DNA of 64,000 nucleotides, taken from Micromonospora sp. C31. GTDB lineage: Bacteria > Actinomycetota > Actinomycetes > Mycobacteriales > Micromonosporaceae. The stretch covers positions 124,001-188,000 of the forward strand of contig NZ_JAGPXN010000014.1 in NCBI RefSeq assembly GCF_018070575.1, read 5' to 3'. How positions within the stretch are numbered: the stretch's first letter is position 1; every line of letters begins with the position of its first letter. Under the pieces are notes generated by a model that searched no databases, had not been told where the DNA came from, and saw only the letters and a list, made by a program, of their open reading frames with translations. Of the stretch, positions 14,506 through 22,783 are shown in pieces. Position numbers and translations under genes: made by a program.

Positions 14506-15369
14506 TCAGCCGCCCTTTCCGATGATCGTGTCGGCGGTCTGCTGCACCTGTTCGATGGGGATGGCGAAGCCGATGCCGATCGAGCCGTTGCCGTCGATCG
14601 TGGCGATGGCCGTGTTCACCCCGACCACCTCGCCGCGGGCGTTGACCAGCGGGCCGCCCGAGTTGCCCGGGTTGATCGAGGCGTCGGTCTGCACGGCGGT
14701 GTGCCGGTTGTCGCCGAGGCGCACCTGCCGGTCCAGGGCGCTGACGATGCCGGCGGTGACGGTGCCGGGCAGCCCCAGCGGCGAACCGACCGCCAGCACC
14801 GGCTCCCCGACCCGGGTGGAGCCCGGCTTCGCCAACGGCAGCGCCGCCAGGCCGGCCGACGGCGGCACCCGCAGCACGGCGAGGTCGCTGCGCGCCTCCC
14901 GCCCGACCACCTCGGCGGCGAAGCGCCGCCCGTCGGGCAGTTCCACCGTCACCGCGCCGCCGCGCCCCCTGGCCAGGATGTGGTCGTTCGTGATGATGTG
15001 CTGCTGGTCGTCGACGGCGAAGCCGGAGCCGGTGGCCGAGGCGCCGCGGGCCCCGCCCACGAGCACCGACACCACCCCCGGCACGGTCTTCCCGGCCGCG
15101 GTCACCAGCTCCGCCGGGACCGGGGCCGCCGAGGCCGCCGCCGGGCCCGGAGCCTCGTCGCGGCCGGCCACGACGCCGCCGGCCACCGCGCCGGAGGCGG
15201 TCGACAGGGCCACCACCGCCAGCGCCGTCAGCAACCGTCCGTACGGGCGCCGTCGGGCCCCAGGACCGTCCGGTCCGGTCCCGTCTGACCGGGGCCGTCC
15301 GTCGGGATCCAGCCCCGGCGAGATGAACCAGGGGCCGCGCGGTTCGCCCAGCCCGGTCTGCACTGCCAT
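14506..15369 (-). CDS. HtrA-like membrane-anchored serine protease
   Basis: A 287-residue trypsin-fold protease: a cytoplasmic Arg-rich N-terminus, one membrane helix at about 48-66 and an external catalytic domain. The triad is H in ITNDHIL (about 126), D in ARSDLAVL (about 160) and S in NPGNSGGPLV (about 235). No PDZ domain follows, so it is the short form of the family. It is the last gene of the moxR-DUF58-VWA operon, 44 nt after the VWA gene, with GAGGAG 7 nt before its ATG. A role in envelope quality control or processing of the VWA partner is inference. Confidence 0.85.
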   Translation of the reverse strand: MAVQTGLGEPRGPWFISPGLDPDGRPRSDGTGPDGPGARRRPYGRLLTALAVVALSTASGAVAGGVVAGRDEAPGPAAASAAPVPAELVTAAGKTVPGVVSVLVGGARGASATGSGFAVDDQQHIITNDHILARGRGGAVTVELPDGRRFAAEVVGREARSDLAVLRVPPSAGLAALPLAKPGSTRVGEPVLAVGSPLGLPGTVTAGIVSALDRQVRLGDNRHTAVQTDASINPGNSGGPLVNARGEVVGVNTAIATIDGNGSIGIGFAIPIEQVQQTADTIIGKGG

Positions 15370-15413
15370 GCGTACGCTCCTCACGTGTCCTTCTCGACGG
15401 TGGCCGTACGGGT

Positions 15414-16373
15414 TCAGGGCAGCCGGGCGAACCAGCGCATCGAGCCGGCCGCGGCGCCCATGGCGAACACCAGCCCGAGGCCGATGAACCGGGCCGAGAC
15501 GTCCTGCCGTTCGGTGCGGTAGCCGACGGAGGTGCCGATGTCGTCGTAGACGGCGCGCAGCTCGTCGCTGCTGCTGGCCTCGTGGAACCCGCCCCCGGTC
15601 TCCTCGGCGACCGCACGCAGGGTCTGCCCGTCGACGGGCACCTGGATCGGTCGCCCGCCCCGGTCCACGGTGCCGCTCGGGGTGCCGAACGAGATGGCGT
15701 GCACCGGCACCTTCATGTCGACCGCCTCGAAAGCCGCCTCCATCGGGTCCATGCCGGAGGTGTTCGCCCCGTCGGAGAGCAGGACGATCCGGGCCGGCGG
15801 CGGGTCCTTCGCCGCCTGGTTGTCGAAGCCCTTCACCGCCCCGAGCGAGGTGCTGATGGCCTCCCCGATGGCGGTGCCCTGCACCCCGGTGGCCCCCTCG
15901 ACCAGCCGCTCGATGCCCTCGTGCAGCGCCTCCCGGTCGGTGCTCGGCGGCACCAGCACCGCCGCGCTGCCGGCGAACGCGACCAGCCCGACGTTGAACT
16001 CGTCCGGCAGGCCGTCGACGAAGCGCCGGGCGGACTCCTTGGCGGCGCTGAGCCGGTCCGGTTCCACGTCGCCGGCGAGCATCGAGGTGGAGACGTCGAC
16101 GGCGACCATCACCGTGGCCCGTTCGCGGGGCACCCGCACCTCCGCCGTGGGCCGGGCGAAGCCCACCACCAGCAGCGCCAGCATGGCCAGGAAGAGCCCG
16201 GCCGGCACGTGCCGCCGCCAGGCGGGGCGGTGCGGCGCGACCCGGTCGAGCAGCCGCAGGTTGGTGAAGCGTACGGCGTACCGGCTGCGTCTGCGCTGCA
16301 TCAGCAGGTAGCCCGCGGCCAGGGCGAGCACCCCGAGCAGCAGCCAGAGCCGGACGGGCGACTGCCAGATCAC
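15414..16373 (-). CDS. VWA-domain membrane protein (BatA-like)
   Basis: A 319-residue protein with membrane helices near residues 8-25, 56-73 and at the C-terminus, flanking a von Willebrand A domain. The metal-binding DxSxS motif is D93-V-S-T-S97, and GANTSG / SDGANT lie downstream. The domain faces the outside. Its GTG start overlaps the stop of the DUF58 gene (GTGA), so the two are translationally coupled. MoxR/VWA pairs act as chaperone-like systems inserting cofactors or assembling complexes; the client here is unknown. Confidence 0.88.
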   Translation of the reverse strand: MIWQSPVRLWLLLGVLALAAGYLLMQRRRSRYAVRFTNLRLLDRVAPHRPAWRRHVPAGLFLAMLALLVVGFARPTAEVRVPRERATVMVAVDVSTSMLAGDVEPDRLSAAKESARRFVDGLPDEFNVGLVAFAGSAAVLVPPSTDREALHEGIERLVEGATGVQGTAIGEAISTSLGAVKGFDNQAAKDPPPARIVLLSDGANTSGMDPMEAAFEAVDMKVPVHAISFGTPSGTVDRGGRPIQVPVDGQTLRAVAEETGGGFHEASSSDELRAVYDDIGTSVGYRTERQDVSARFIGLGLVFAMGAAAGSMRWFARLP

Positions 16374-17389
16374 GCCGCACCTCCCCGGGCCGCCCGGGCC
16401 GGGGCCGCCGCGAGCCGCCGCTGGGTGTGCACGTGCCGCACGATGTCGGCGGCCCAGTCCCGGTCGGTGCGCAGCGGCAGGTGCGTGGTCCCGCTGCGGC
16501 GCAGCGCCTGGCGTACCTGCTCACGCTGGGCGGTCGCGGCGGCGGCGTAGCGCTCGCGCAGCGCGCGGTCGCCGGTCCAGACCTCGCGCCGCCGCCCGGT
16601 CTCCGGGTCGACCAGCGTGACCAGGCCGACGTCGGGCAGCTCCAGCTCCCGGGGGTCGGTGACCTCCACGGCGAGCACCTGGTGCCGCACGGCGAGGCGG
16701 CGCAGGGACGCCTCCCAGGACGGTGCCTGCCGAGGGTCGTCGGGCAGCCCGTCGAGGAAGTCCGAGACCACCACGACGAGGCCGCGGCGCAGCGCCACCC
16801 GGTGCACGGCGGCGAGCCCGTCGGCCAGGCCGGGGCCCGCCGGCGCCGGGTCGTCCCCGTCGTGGCCGCCGACGCGCGGGGCGGTCAGCAGGGCCCGGAG
16901 CAGCCCGAGCAGGTGGGTACGCCCGCTGCGGGGCGGATACCGGCGCAGCCCGGCCGGGCCGAGCACCTGCACGCCGAGGCGGTTGCCCATGCCGCCGGTG
17001 AGGAAGCCGACCGCCGCCACGGCCGCCACGGCCAGCTCCCGTTTGTCCAGCTCGGCGGTGCCGTACTCCATGCTGGGGCTCGCGTCGACCAGCAGCCAGG
17101 TGGTCAGCTCCCGGTCGGCGTCGACCTCGCGCACGTGCGGGACCGTGGTGCGGGCGGTCACCGCCCAGTCCATCCGCCGTACCTCGTCCTCACCGGGGCG
17201 GTACTCCCGGCTGCCGGCGGTCTCGCTGCCCGGCCCGGGCAGCAGGCCGCGGTACCGGCCGTGCAGCAGCCCGTCGAGCCGGCGGGTGACGGTCAGCTCC
17301 AGCCGGCGCAGGCGCCGGTCGCCGGTGAGGTCGGCCAGTCCCGGCGCGGTCGGCTCGGGGGCCGGTGCGGGAGCCCCGCGCCGCCTCAT
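16370..17389 (-). CDS. DUF58 domain protein
   Basis: A 339-residue soluble protein of the DUF58 family, typical partner of MoxR ATPases. Recognised by LLHGRYRGLLPGPGSE, REYRPGEDEVRRMDWAVTAR, VREVDADRELTTWLLVDAS with PSMEYG, and VVVVSDFLDG. It keeps an atypical VWA-like core without a full metal site. The ATG overlaps the moxR stop (ATGA) and its own stop overlaps the next GTG. That places it strictly between ATPase and VWA protein in the operon. Confidence 0.88.
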   Translation of the reverse strand: MRRRGAPAPAPEPTAPGLADLTGDRRLRRLELTVTRRLDGLLHGRYRGLLPGPGSETAGSREYRPGEDEVRRMDWAVTARTTVPHVREVDADRELTTWLLVDASPSMEYGTAELDKRELAVAAVAAVGFLTGGMGNRLGVQVLGPAGLRRYPPRSGRTHLLGLLRALLTAPRVGGHDGDDPAPAGPGLADGLAAVHRVALRRGLVVVVSDFLDGLPDDPRQAPSWEASLRRLAVRHQVLAVEVTDPRELELPDVGLVTLVDPETGRRREVWTGDRALRERYAAAATAQREQVRQALRRSGTTHLPLRTDRDWAADIVRHVHTQRRLAAAPARAARGGAA

Positions 17390-18435
17390 GCCGCCGCCAG
17401 GTCTGCCGCGTGTTCCGGGTGGCCGGTGGCGACGCGGGGCGGCGGTACGGCCTCCACCAGCCGCCGGACCACCGCCTCGGCGGCCACCCCGTCGGCGACC
17501 GCGTCGAAGGAGAGCACCAGCCGGTGGGCGAGCACGTCGACGGCCAGCTCGCGGACGTCCTCGGGGAGCACGTACTCGCGCCCGCGCAGCAGCGCCTGGG
17601 CCCGCGCGGCGCGGACCAGGCCGAGGGTGGCCCGGGGGCTGGCCCCGTACGCGAGCAGCGGGGCGATCTCGGGCAGGCCGAACCGGCCGGGGTCACGGGT
17701 GGCGAAGATCAGCCGGACGACGTACTCGGCGATCGCGTGGTGCACGAAGACGTGGGCGGCCCGGGCCTGGAGGTCGCGCAGTCGCTGCGGGTCGAGCACC
17801 CGCCGGGCGACGGGCCGGTCGGCGCTCATCCGGTAGAGGATGGCGAGTTCGTCGGCGTCGCTCGGGTAGTCGACGACGACCTTCATCAGGAACCGGTCGC
17901 GCTGCGCCTCCGGCAGCTGGTAGACCCCCTCCGACTCGATCGGGTTCTGGGTGGCCAGCACCAGGAACGGATCCGGTACGGGGTAGCTGTGCCCGCCGAT
18001 CGAGACCTGACGCTCGGCCATCGCCTCCAGCAGGGCGGACTGCACCTTGGCCGGGGCCCGGTTGATCTCGTCGGCGAGCACCAGGTTCGCCATGACCGGG
18101 CCCAGCTCGATGTCGAAGTCCTCGCGCGACGCCCGGTAGATCCTGGTGCCGACGATGTCGGAGGGGACCAGGTCCGGGGTGAACTGGATCCGGGAGAAGC
18201 TGCCGCCCACCACGGTGGCCAGGGTCTGCGCGGCGAGCGTCTTGGCCACCCCGGGCACGCCCTCCAGTAGGCAGTGCCCGTCCGCGACGAGGGCGGTCAG
18301 CAGGCGCTCGACGAGCCGATCCTGCCCGACGATCACGCGTTTGACCTCGAAGAGCGTCTGTTCCAGGTCGACCGTGGTCGCATCGGGATCGGCCGGGCTG
18401 GGCAGGCTGGCCAGGGTGTCCGAGATGTCCGTCAC
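17386..18435 (-). CDS. moxR: MoxR-family AAA+ ATPase
   Basis: A 349-residue AAA+ ATPase with Walker A GVPGVAKT (59-66), Walker B in LVLADEINRAP, ATQNPIESEGVYQLPEAQRDRF and the sensor/lid region RATLGLVRAARA. It is the first gene of the moxR-DUF58-VWA-htrA operon and probably powers remodelling by the VWA protein. GTG 18435 is chosen because homology starts soon after and GGAAG lies nearby. GATAAT at 18480-18475 on the minus strand is a plausible -10, giving a leader of about 30 nt. Confidence 0.92.
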   Translation of the reverse strand: MTDISDTLASLPSPADPDATTVDLEQTLFEVKRVIVGQDRLVERLLTALVADGHCLLEGVPGVAKTLAAQTLATVVGGSFSRIQFTPDLVPSDIVGTRIYRASREDFDIELGPVMANLVLADEINRAPAKVQSALLEAMAERQVSIGGHSYPVPDPFLVLATQNPIESEGVYQLPEAQRDRFLMKVVVDYPSDADELAILYRMSADRPVARRVLDPQRLRDLQARAAHVFVHHAIAEYVVRLIFATRDPGRFGLPEIAPLLAYGASPRATLGLVRAARAQALLRGREYVLPEDVRELAVDVLAHRLVLSFDAVADGVAAEAVVRRLVEAVPPPRVATGHPEHAADLAAA

Positions 18436-18591
18436 GGTGCTTGCTTCCCGGGCCGGCGGTCGGACAAACGTCGGATTATCGGCGCCGGGGCGGCCCTCGG
18501 GGACCCGAACCGGGACGAGCTTCCCGGCCTGGCAGGGACGGCGCGGCGCCGGCCCCCGCACGTGGTGGGGGCCGGCGTCGTCAGCGGGTGT

Positions 18592-19119
18592 TCAGTTGGC
18601 GACGACCAGGTGGAACGGCCGGTCGGCGGCGGTTCCCGCCGAGTTGCGGGTCTGGATGAAGACCGCGTTCGGCGTCTGGAGCCGAGGCGCGACGGAGATC
18701 TCGCCTCCCGGGGGCACGTTGTACGGGTCGGTGGTGCCGATCGTCGCGACGAACGTCTTCAGCGAGACGTTGTAGTTGAACAGCACCTGGTACTGACCCG
18801 GGCCGTACCGGGTGGCGGAGACCGCCTCGGGCGAGCCGCGGAGCAGGGCGCCGCCGCTGGAGACGACGGCGGAGGCGACGGTGCCCGGGGCGGTCGCCAG
18901 CGCGGACGGGCCCTGCGCCAGCGCGGCCTTGGCCTTGCGGGCCTCGGCGGGGGTCACGGTCGGCTGGCCACCGGTGCCGGGCTGACGGACGGCCGACTGG
19001 GCGACCTCGGCGGGCGCCTGGGCCGCCGGCTGGGCGACGGCGATCCCGCCCCCGGCCAGGGTGAGCGCCAGCGCGGCGAACGCCACCGCCACCGCCTTGC
19101 GTCGGAAGAGTGTGGTCAT
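18592..19119 (-). CDS. Secreted protein of unknown function
   Basis: A 175-residue protein with a Sec signal peptide (MTTLFRRKAVAVAFAALAL, cleavage near AVAQPA) and a beta-rich mature part (GPGQYQVLFNYNVSLKTF, GTTDPYNVPPGGEIS, VFIQTRNSAGTAADRPFHL). No cysteines and no anchor, so it is probably released. I do not recognise the family. ATG 19119 has GGGAGA 7 nt upstream. The frame stays open upstream to 19278, but the signal peptide fixes the start. The most unusual feature is its roughly 200-nt structured 5' leader, described separately. Confidence 0.75.
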   Translation of the reverse strand: MTTLFRRKAVAVAFAALALTLAGGGIAVAQPAAQAPAEVAQSAVRQPGTGGQPTVTPAEARKAKAALAQGPSALATAPGTVASAVVSSGGALLRGSPEAVSATRYGPGQYQVLFNYNVSLKTFVATIGTTDPYNVPPGGEISVAPRLQTPNAVFIQTRNSAGTAADRPFHLVVAN

Positions 19120-19139
19120 GACAGGGTCTCCCTTTTGTT

Positions 19140-19323
19140 GACCGAGCGGATTCGGCCTGTCCCACCGATCGAGGGACGGCTGATTTCCATTTCGTGGGTC
19201 GGGGGAAAATGAGCGACAACCGCCTGGATCCCGCATCTCAGGCCGCACCCTGGATGTTGTCGTCTCAACGATTTCCACCAGCTCTGAGCTGGGATTACTA
19301 CTCAGAGTTTCGACGTCTCAACC
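19140..19323 (-). ncRNA. Candidate structured 5' leader
   Basis: From the predicted start near 19323 to the ribosome binding site the RNA can form several helices: CCAGCT/AGCTGG (19278-19292), an alternative CTCTGAG/CTCAGAG (19282-19288 with 19301-19307) that excludes it, a 7-bp CGACAAC/GTTGTCG stem (19214-19220 with 19256-19262) enclosing GCCTG/CAGGC, GTCCC/GGGAC (19159-19177) and GACCGA/TCGGCC (19140-19157). GTTGAGACG is repeated at 19322-19314 and 19269-19261. The layout suggests a cis-acting RNA switch or thermosensor; the ligand is unknown. Confidence 0.45.
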
Positions 19324-19329
19324 CACTGG

Positions 19330-19359
19330 AAGGTAGCACCGGAAAAAGCAGGGCGTCAA
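19330..19359 (-). promoter_or_regulatory. Promoter of the secreted protein gene
   Basis: On the minus strand TTGACG (19359-19354) and TACCTT (19335-19330) are 18 bp apart, predicting transcription from about 19323, some 200 nt before the start codon. Confidence 0.5.
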
Positions 19360-19717
19360 TAGTTGATCACGTTTTGTTAATAGCTGCGGCCGATGCTCGA
19401 AAATTGTGAGAAGCGAGCGCTCAGTCATTCACGAATGCGCGGGGCGGGCCGTTCGCGTCACCGCGTGGCACCCGTTCGGGGCCCGCCGCTAGGGTACGGA
19501 GGCGCCACCCTCCAGCGGTGCTCGTCGAGGCCCCGAAGCGGGGGACGGGCCACCGGGCGGCGCGACTGCGCACCGCGCTCTGCCGGGCCGGCGTGGCACC
19601 GGGGGCCGCCTGGGCCGCGGTACGACTGGGCGGGCTGCGCACCCGTCGGCCCCGTACGCGCTGGACCAGGCCGGCCACTGGCGGGCCGACCTGGCGGCAC
19701 GGGTGGCCGGGACGGCT
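19360..19717. other. Gap without a convincing gene
   Basis: The first 80 bases are markedly richer in A+T than the surroundings; the rest returns to high GC. Short open frames on both strands lack homology, ribosome binding sites and a consistent start, so I call no gene. Confidence 0.5.
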
Positions 19718-21298
19718 TCAGACCCGGGCGCGGTCGAGGCCGTAGGTGAGCGCGTCGACGAGGGCGTGCCAGGACGCCTCGACGACGTTGGGGTGCACGC
19801 CGACGGTGGTCCAGTCGCGGCCGGCGCCGTCGACCGTCTCCAGCAGCACGCGGGTCACCGCGCCGGTGCCGTGGGTGCCCTCCAGGATCCGCACCTTGTA
19901 GTCGGCCAGCACGAAGTCGCGCAGCTCCGGGTAGTGCCGCGCCAGCCCCGCCCGCAGCGCCTCGTCCAGGGCGTTGACCGGACCGTTGCCCTCGGCGGTG
20001 GCGATGACCCGCTCCCCGCGTACGCGGATCTTGACGGTCGCCTCGGAGACCACCGACCCGTCCTCCCGGTGCTCGACCAGCACCCGGTACGACTCGAGCG
20101 CGAACGGCCTGGCGGGAGCGGTGTCCAGTTCCGAGCGGACCAGCAGCTCGAACGACGCGTCGGCGGCCTCGAACGACCAGCCGCCGGCCTCCAGTTCCTT
20201 GACCCGCCCGGTGACCCGCGAGAGCGCCTCCGGATGGCCGGCCAGGTCCAGGCCGAGCTCGCGGCTCTTGAGCTCGACGCTGGCCCGGCCGGCCATCTCG
20301 GTGACGAGGATCCGCATGTCGTTGCCCACCACCTGTGGGTCCACGTGGTTGTAGAGCAGCGGATCCACCTTGATCGCGCTCGCGTGCAGCCCCGCCTTGT
20401 GGGCGAAGGCCGCGGCCCCGACGTACGCCTGGTGGGTGTCGGGGGCGATGTTGGCGATCTCGGCGATGGCGTGGGAGACCCGCACCATCTGCCCCAGGCA
20501 GCCGTCCGGTAGGACGGGCAGTCCGAGCTTGAGCTGGAGGTTGGCGACCACGGCGAAGATGTCGGCGTTGCCGGGGCGCTCGCCGTAGCCGTTGGCGGTG
20601 CCCTGGAAGTGGCGTACGCCCGCCTCCACGGCGGCGACGGTGTTGGCGACCGCGCAGGCGGTGTCGTTCTGGCAGTGGATGCCGAGCAGTTCCGGGCCGA
20701 CGCCCAGCCGCGCGGTCAGCTCGGCGATGGCGGCGGTCACCTGGGAGGGCAGCATGCCGCCGTTGGTGTCGCAGAGCACCACCCGCTCGGCGCCGGCGGC
20801 GAGGGCGGTCTCCACCACGGCGGCGGTGTAGGCCGGGTCGGACCGGTAGCCGTCGAAGAAGTGCTCCCCGTCGACGAAGACCCGCCGCCCCTCGGCGACC
20901 AGGTGTGTCACCGTGTCGCGGATCATCGCCAGGTTCTCCGCCGCGGTGGTGCGCAACGCCCGCTCGACGTGCCGCAGGTCCGCCTTGGCGACCAGGGCGA
21001 CCGCCGGCGTCTGCGCGTCGAGCAGCCCGCGGACCTGCGGGTCGTCGGCGACCGGCACCCCGGCCCGCCGGGTGGCCCCGAACGCGACCAGCAGCGCGTG
21101 CTTCAGGTCGAGTTCGGTGCGCGCCCGCCGGAAGAACTCCGTGTCCTTCGGCACCGCGCCGGGCCAGCCCCCCTCGATGAAGCCGACCCCGAACTCGTCG
21201 AGCAGCCGGGCCACCGCGAGCTTGTCGACCACCGAGTAGCTCAGCCCTTCACGCTGGGCGCCGTCGCGCAGCGTGGTGTCGTAGACCTGGAACGTCAT
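19718..21298 (-). CDS. cimA: Citramalate synthase
   Basis: A 526-residue enzyme condensing acetyl-CoA and pyruvate to (R)-citramalate, the threonine-independent entry into isoleucine synthesis; LeuCD and LeuB, encoded here, carry the next steps. HMGL-type motifs: VYDTTLRDGAQREGLSYS, GFIEGGWPGAVPKD, VFVDGEHFFDGY, LCDTNGGMLP, GIHCQNDTACAVAN and GTANGYGERPGNAD. The C-terminal LeuA-type regulatory domain follows. The leader contains a peptide with two adjacent Ile codons and a terminator, so expression is probably attenuated by isoleucine supply. Confidence 0.95.
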   Translation of the reverse strand: MTFQVYDTTLRDGAQREGLSYSVVDKLAVARLLDEFGVGFIEGGWPGAVPKDTEFFRRARTELDLKHALLVAFGATRRAGVPVADDPQVRGLLDAQTPAVALVAKADLRHVERALRTTAAENLAMIRDTVTHLVAEGRRVFVDGEHFFDGYRSDPAYTAAVVETALAAGAERVVLCDTNGGMLPSQVTAAIAELTARLGVGPELLGIHCQNDTACAVANTVAAVEAGVRHFQGTANGYGERPGNADIFAVVANLQLKLGLPVLPDGCLGQMVRVSHAIAEIANIAPDTHQAYVGAAAFAHKAGLHASAIKVDPLLYNHVDPQVVGNDMRILVTEMAGRASVELKSRELGLDLAGHPEALSRVTGRVKELEAGGWSFEAADASFELLVRSELDTAPARPFALESYRVLVEHREDGSVVSEATVKIRVRGERVIATAEGNGPVNALDEALRAGLARHYPELRDFVLADYKVRILEGTHGTGAVTRVLLETVDGAGRDWTTVGVHPNVVEASWHALVDALTYGLDRARV

Positions 21299-21327
21299 CA
21301 GGGAGTCCTTTCTCAGAGCAACAAAAA

Positions 21328-21351
21328 GACCCCCCGCGGATGCGGGAGGTC
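21328..21351 (-). terminator. Attenuator terminator of cimA
   Basis: GACCTCCCGC pairs with GCGGGGGGTC (one mismatch) across a 4-nt loop and is followed by TTTTT on the minus strand, 29 nt before the cimA start. A U tract is rare for terminators in this window, which marks it as a regulated one. Confidence 0.8.
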
Positions 21352-21352
21352 T

Positions 21353-21383
21353 GCGCGCTCGGCGGAGGGGGAGGCCGGCGCGC
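21353..21383 (-). promoter_or_regulatory. Hairpin at the leader-peptide stop of cimA
   Basis: GCGCGC at 21378-21383 can pair with GCGCGC at 21353-21358. The stem begins at the stop codon of the leader peptide and precedes the terminator. The ilvB leader has the same order. Confidence 0.45.
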
Positions 21384-21415
21384 TAGGTGCGAATGATCGG
21401 GTGGGTGCTGGTCAC
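21383..21415 (-). CDS. cimA leader peptide
   Basis: The 10-codon frame VTSTHPIIRT ends in TAG. It contains two consecutive isoleucine codons (ATC ATT) and three threonines, fitting control of an isoleucine-pathway gene. CAGAGT lies 7 nt before its GTG, so the leader mRNA may start at the GTG. A stem at its stop codon and a U-tract terminator follow before cimA. Confidence 0.65.
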   Translation of the reverse strand: MTSTHPIIRT

Positions 21416-21591
21416 GGTCGCCACTCTGCCATCCGACCCCTGGTTCTGGGAGGCGCAATCCACATGGCGGGACGATGGCGGAGGGTCGCGATACCGCATC
21501 GCCGGCAGCCCCGCCGGCACAACCCGCCGCCGGTGATCGACTTCACAAGTCACCTGGCCGCCACCCGGCCGAAACCGGACTACGGCAGTAT

Positions 21592-21606
21592 CTGGAATTG
21601 ATCCAG
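21592..21606. promoter_or_regulatory. Inverted repeat before ahpC
   Basis: CTGGA and TCCAG flank ATTGA about 35 bp before the ahpC start. It may be an operator for a peroxide-responsive regulator or part of the promoter; the regulator is unknown. Confidence 0.3.
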
Positions 21607-21640
21607 TTACCGGCCTTCGTGCCGCTGTCAAGGAGGACCT

Positions 21641-22201
21641 GTGCTCACTGTCGGTGACCGCTTCCCCGAGTACGAACTCACCGCCTGCGTGTCGCTGGAC
21701 GCCGACAAGGCGTTCGAGTCGATCGACCACAAGTCCCACCAGGGGAAGTGGCGCGTCGTCTTCTTCTGGCCGAAGGACTTCACCTTCGTCTGCCCGACCG
21801 AGATCGCGGAGTTCGGCCGGCTGAACGAGGAGTTCGCCGACCGGGACGCCCAGGTCCTCGGCGTGTCGGTCGACAACGAGTTCGTCCACTACGCGTGGCG
21901 CAAGGACCACCCCGACCTGCGCGAGCTGCCGTTCCCGATGCTCAGCGACGTCAAGCGCGAGCTGACCGCCGCCTGCGGCGTGCTCGGCGAGGACGGCGTG
22001 GCCCAGCGGGCCACCTTCATCGTCGACCCGGACAACGAGATCCAGTTCGTCATGGTGACCGCCGGTTCCGTCGGCCGCAACGTCTCCGAGGTGCTGCGGG
22101 TGCTCGACGCCCTCCAGACCGACGAGCTCTGCCCGTGCAACTGGAACAAGGGCGGCGAGACCCTGGACGCCACCAAGCTCCTCGCCGGCGCCGGGGCCTG
22201 A
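21641..22201 (+). CDS. ahpC: Alkyl hydroperoxide reductase AhpC
   Basis: A 186-residue 2-Cys peroxiredoxin. The peroxidatic cysteine is C51 in DFTFVCPTE, and the C-terminal LCPCNW carries C164 and C166, the same three-cysteine layout as M. tuberculosis AhpC. It reduces hydrogen peroxide, organic peroxides and peroxynitrite in the cytoplasm. The GTG start has a full AAGGAGG 5-6 nt upstream. ahpD follows after 2 nt and supplies reducing power, so they form one operon. An oxyR gene is not adjacent. Confidence 0.97.
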   Translation: MLTVGDRFPEYELTACVSLDADKAFESIDHKSHQGKWRVVFFWPKDFTFVCPTEIAEFGRLNEEFADRDAQVLGVSVDNEFVHYAWRKDHPDLRELPFPMLSDVKRELTAACGVLGEDGVAQRATFIVDPDNEIQFVMVTAGSVGRNVSEVLRVLDALQTDELCPCNWNKGGETLDATKLLAGAGA

Positions 22202-22203
22202 CC

Positions 22204-22734
22204 ATGGGTCTGGACGCCGTCAAGGCGGCTCTGCCGGAGTACGCCAAGGACATCAAGCTCAACCTCGGCTCCACCATCGCCACCAGCACGCTGAAGCCGG
22301 AGCAGGCGTGGGGCACCGCCCTGGCCTGCGCCGTCGCGGCGCGCAACCCCGTGGTGCTGCGGGAGATCGCCGCCGAGGCGGCCACCCACCTGAAGCCGGA
22401 GGCGGTCGAGGCGGCCAAGGGCGCCGCCGCGATCATGGCGATGAACAACGTCTACTACCGGGCCAAGCACCTGATCGGCGACGAGCAGTACCAGTCGATC
22501 CCGGCGCGGCTGCGGATGCAGATCATCGCCAGGCCGGGCGTGGACAAGGCCGACTTCGAGCTCTGGTGCCTGGCGGTCTCGGCCATCACCGGCTGCGGGG
22601 TGTGCCTGGAGTCGCACGAGAAGACCCTGCGGGGCGCGGGCTTCAGCCGCGAGCAGGTACACGAGGGGCTGCGCATCGCCGCCGTCGTGCACGCCGCCGC
22701 GGTCACCCTGGACGCCCAGGCCGCGCTCGCCTGA
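22204..22734 (+). CDS. ahpD: Alkyl hydroperoxidase AhpD
   Basis: A 176-residue protein with the AhpD thiol site: E119, C131, C134 and H138 in ITGCGVCLESHEK, matching E118, C130, C133 and H137 of M. tuberculosis AhpD. It shuttles electrons from lipoylated dihydrolipoamide acyltransferase to AhpC. It is translated directly after ahpC (2-nt gap) and is followed by a strong hairpin. Length and motif agree with the family in full. Confidence 0.96.
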   Translation: MGLDAVKAALPEYAKDIKLNLGSTIATSTLKPEQAWGTALACAVAARNPVVLREIAAEAATHLKPEAVEAAKGAAAIMAMNNVYYRAKHLIGDEQYQSIPARLRMQIIARPGVDKADFELWCLAVSAITGCGVCLESHEKTLRGAGFSREQVHEGLRIAAVVHAAAVTLDAQAALA

Positions 22735-22745
22735 CGCGTACGCCC

Positions 22746-22783
22746 CGGTGGGCCGGTGCCGCGGTTGCGGCGCCGGCCCACCG
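22746..22783 (+). terminator. ahpCD terminator
   Basis: A continuous 17-bp stem (CGGTGGGCCGG..CCGC with its complement, one G-U) closes a GGTT loop 11 nt past the ahpD stop. No U tract. Confidence 0.75.

Noticed and set aside
19120..19278. Upstream in-frame extension of the secreted protein to an ATG at 19278
   Set aside because: It would bury the signal peptide and lacks a ribosome binding site. The region is better explained as a structured mRNA leader.
19518..19745. Plus-strand open frame of about 75 codons before cimA
   Set aside because: Overlaps the end of cimA, no start signals, Arg/Gly/Pro-rich without motifs.
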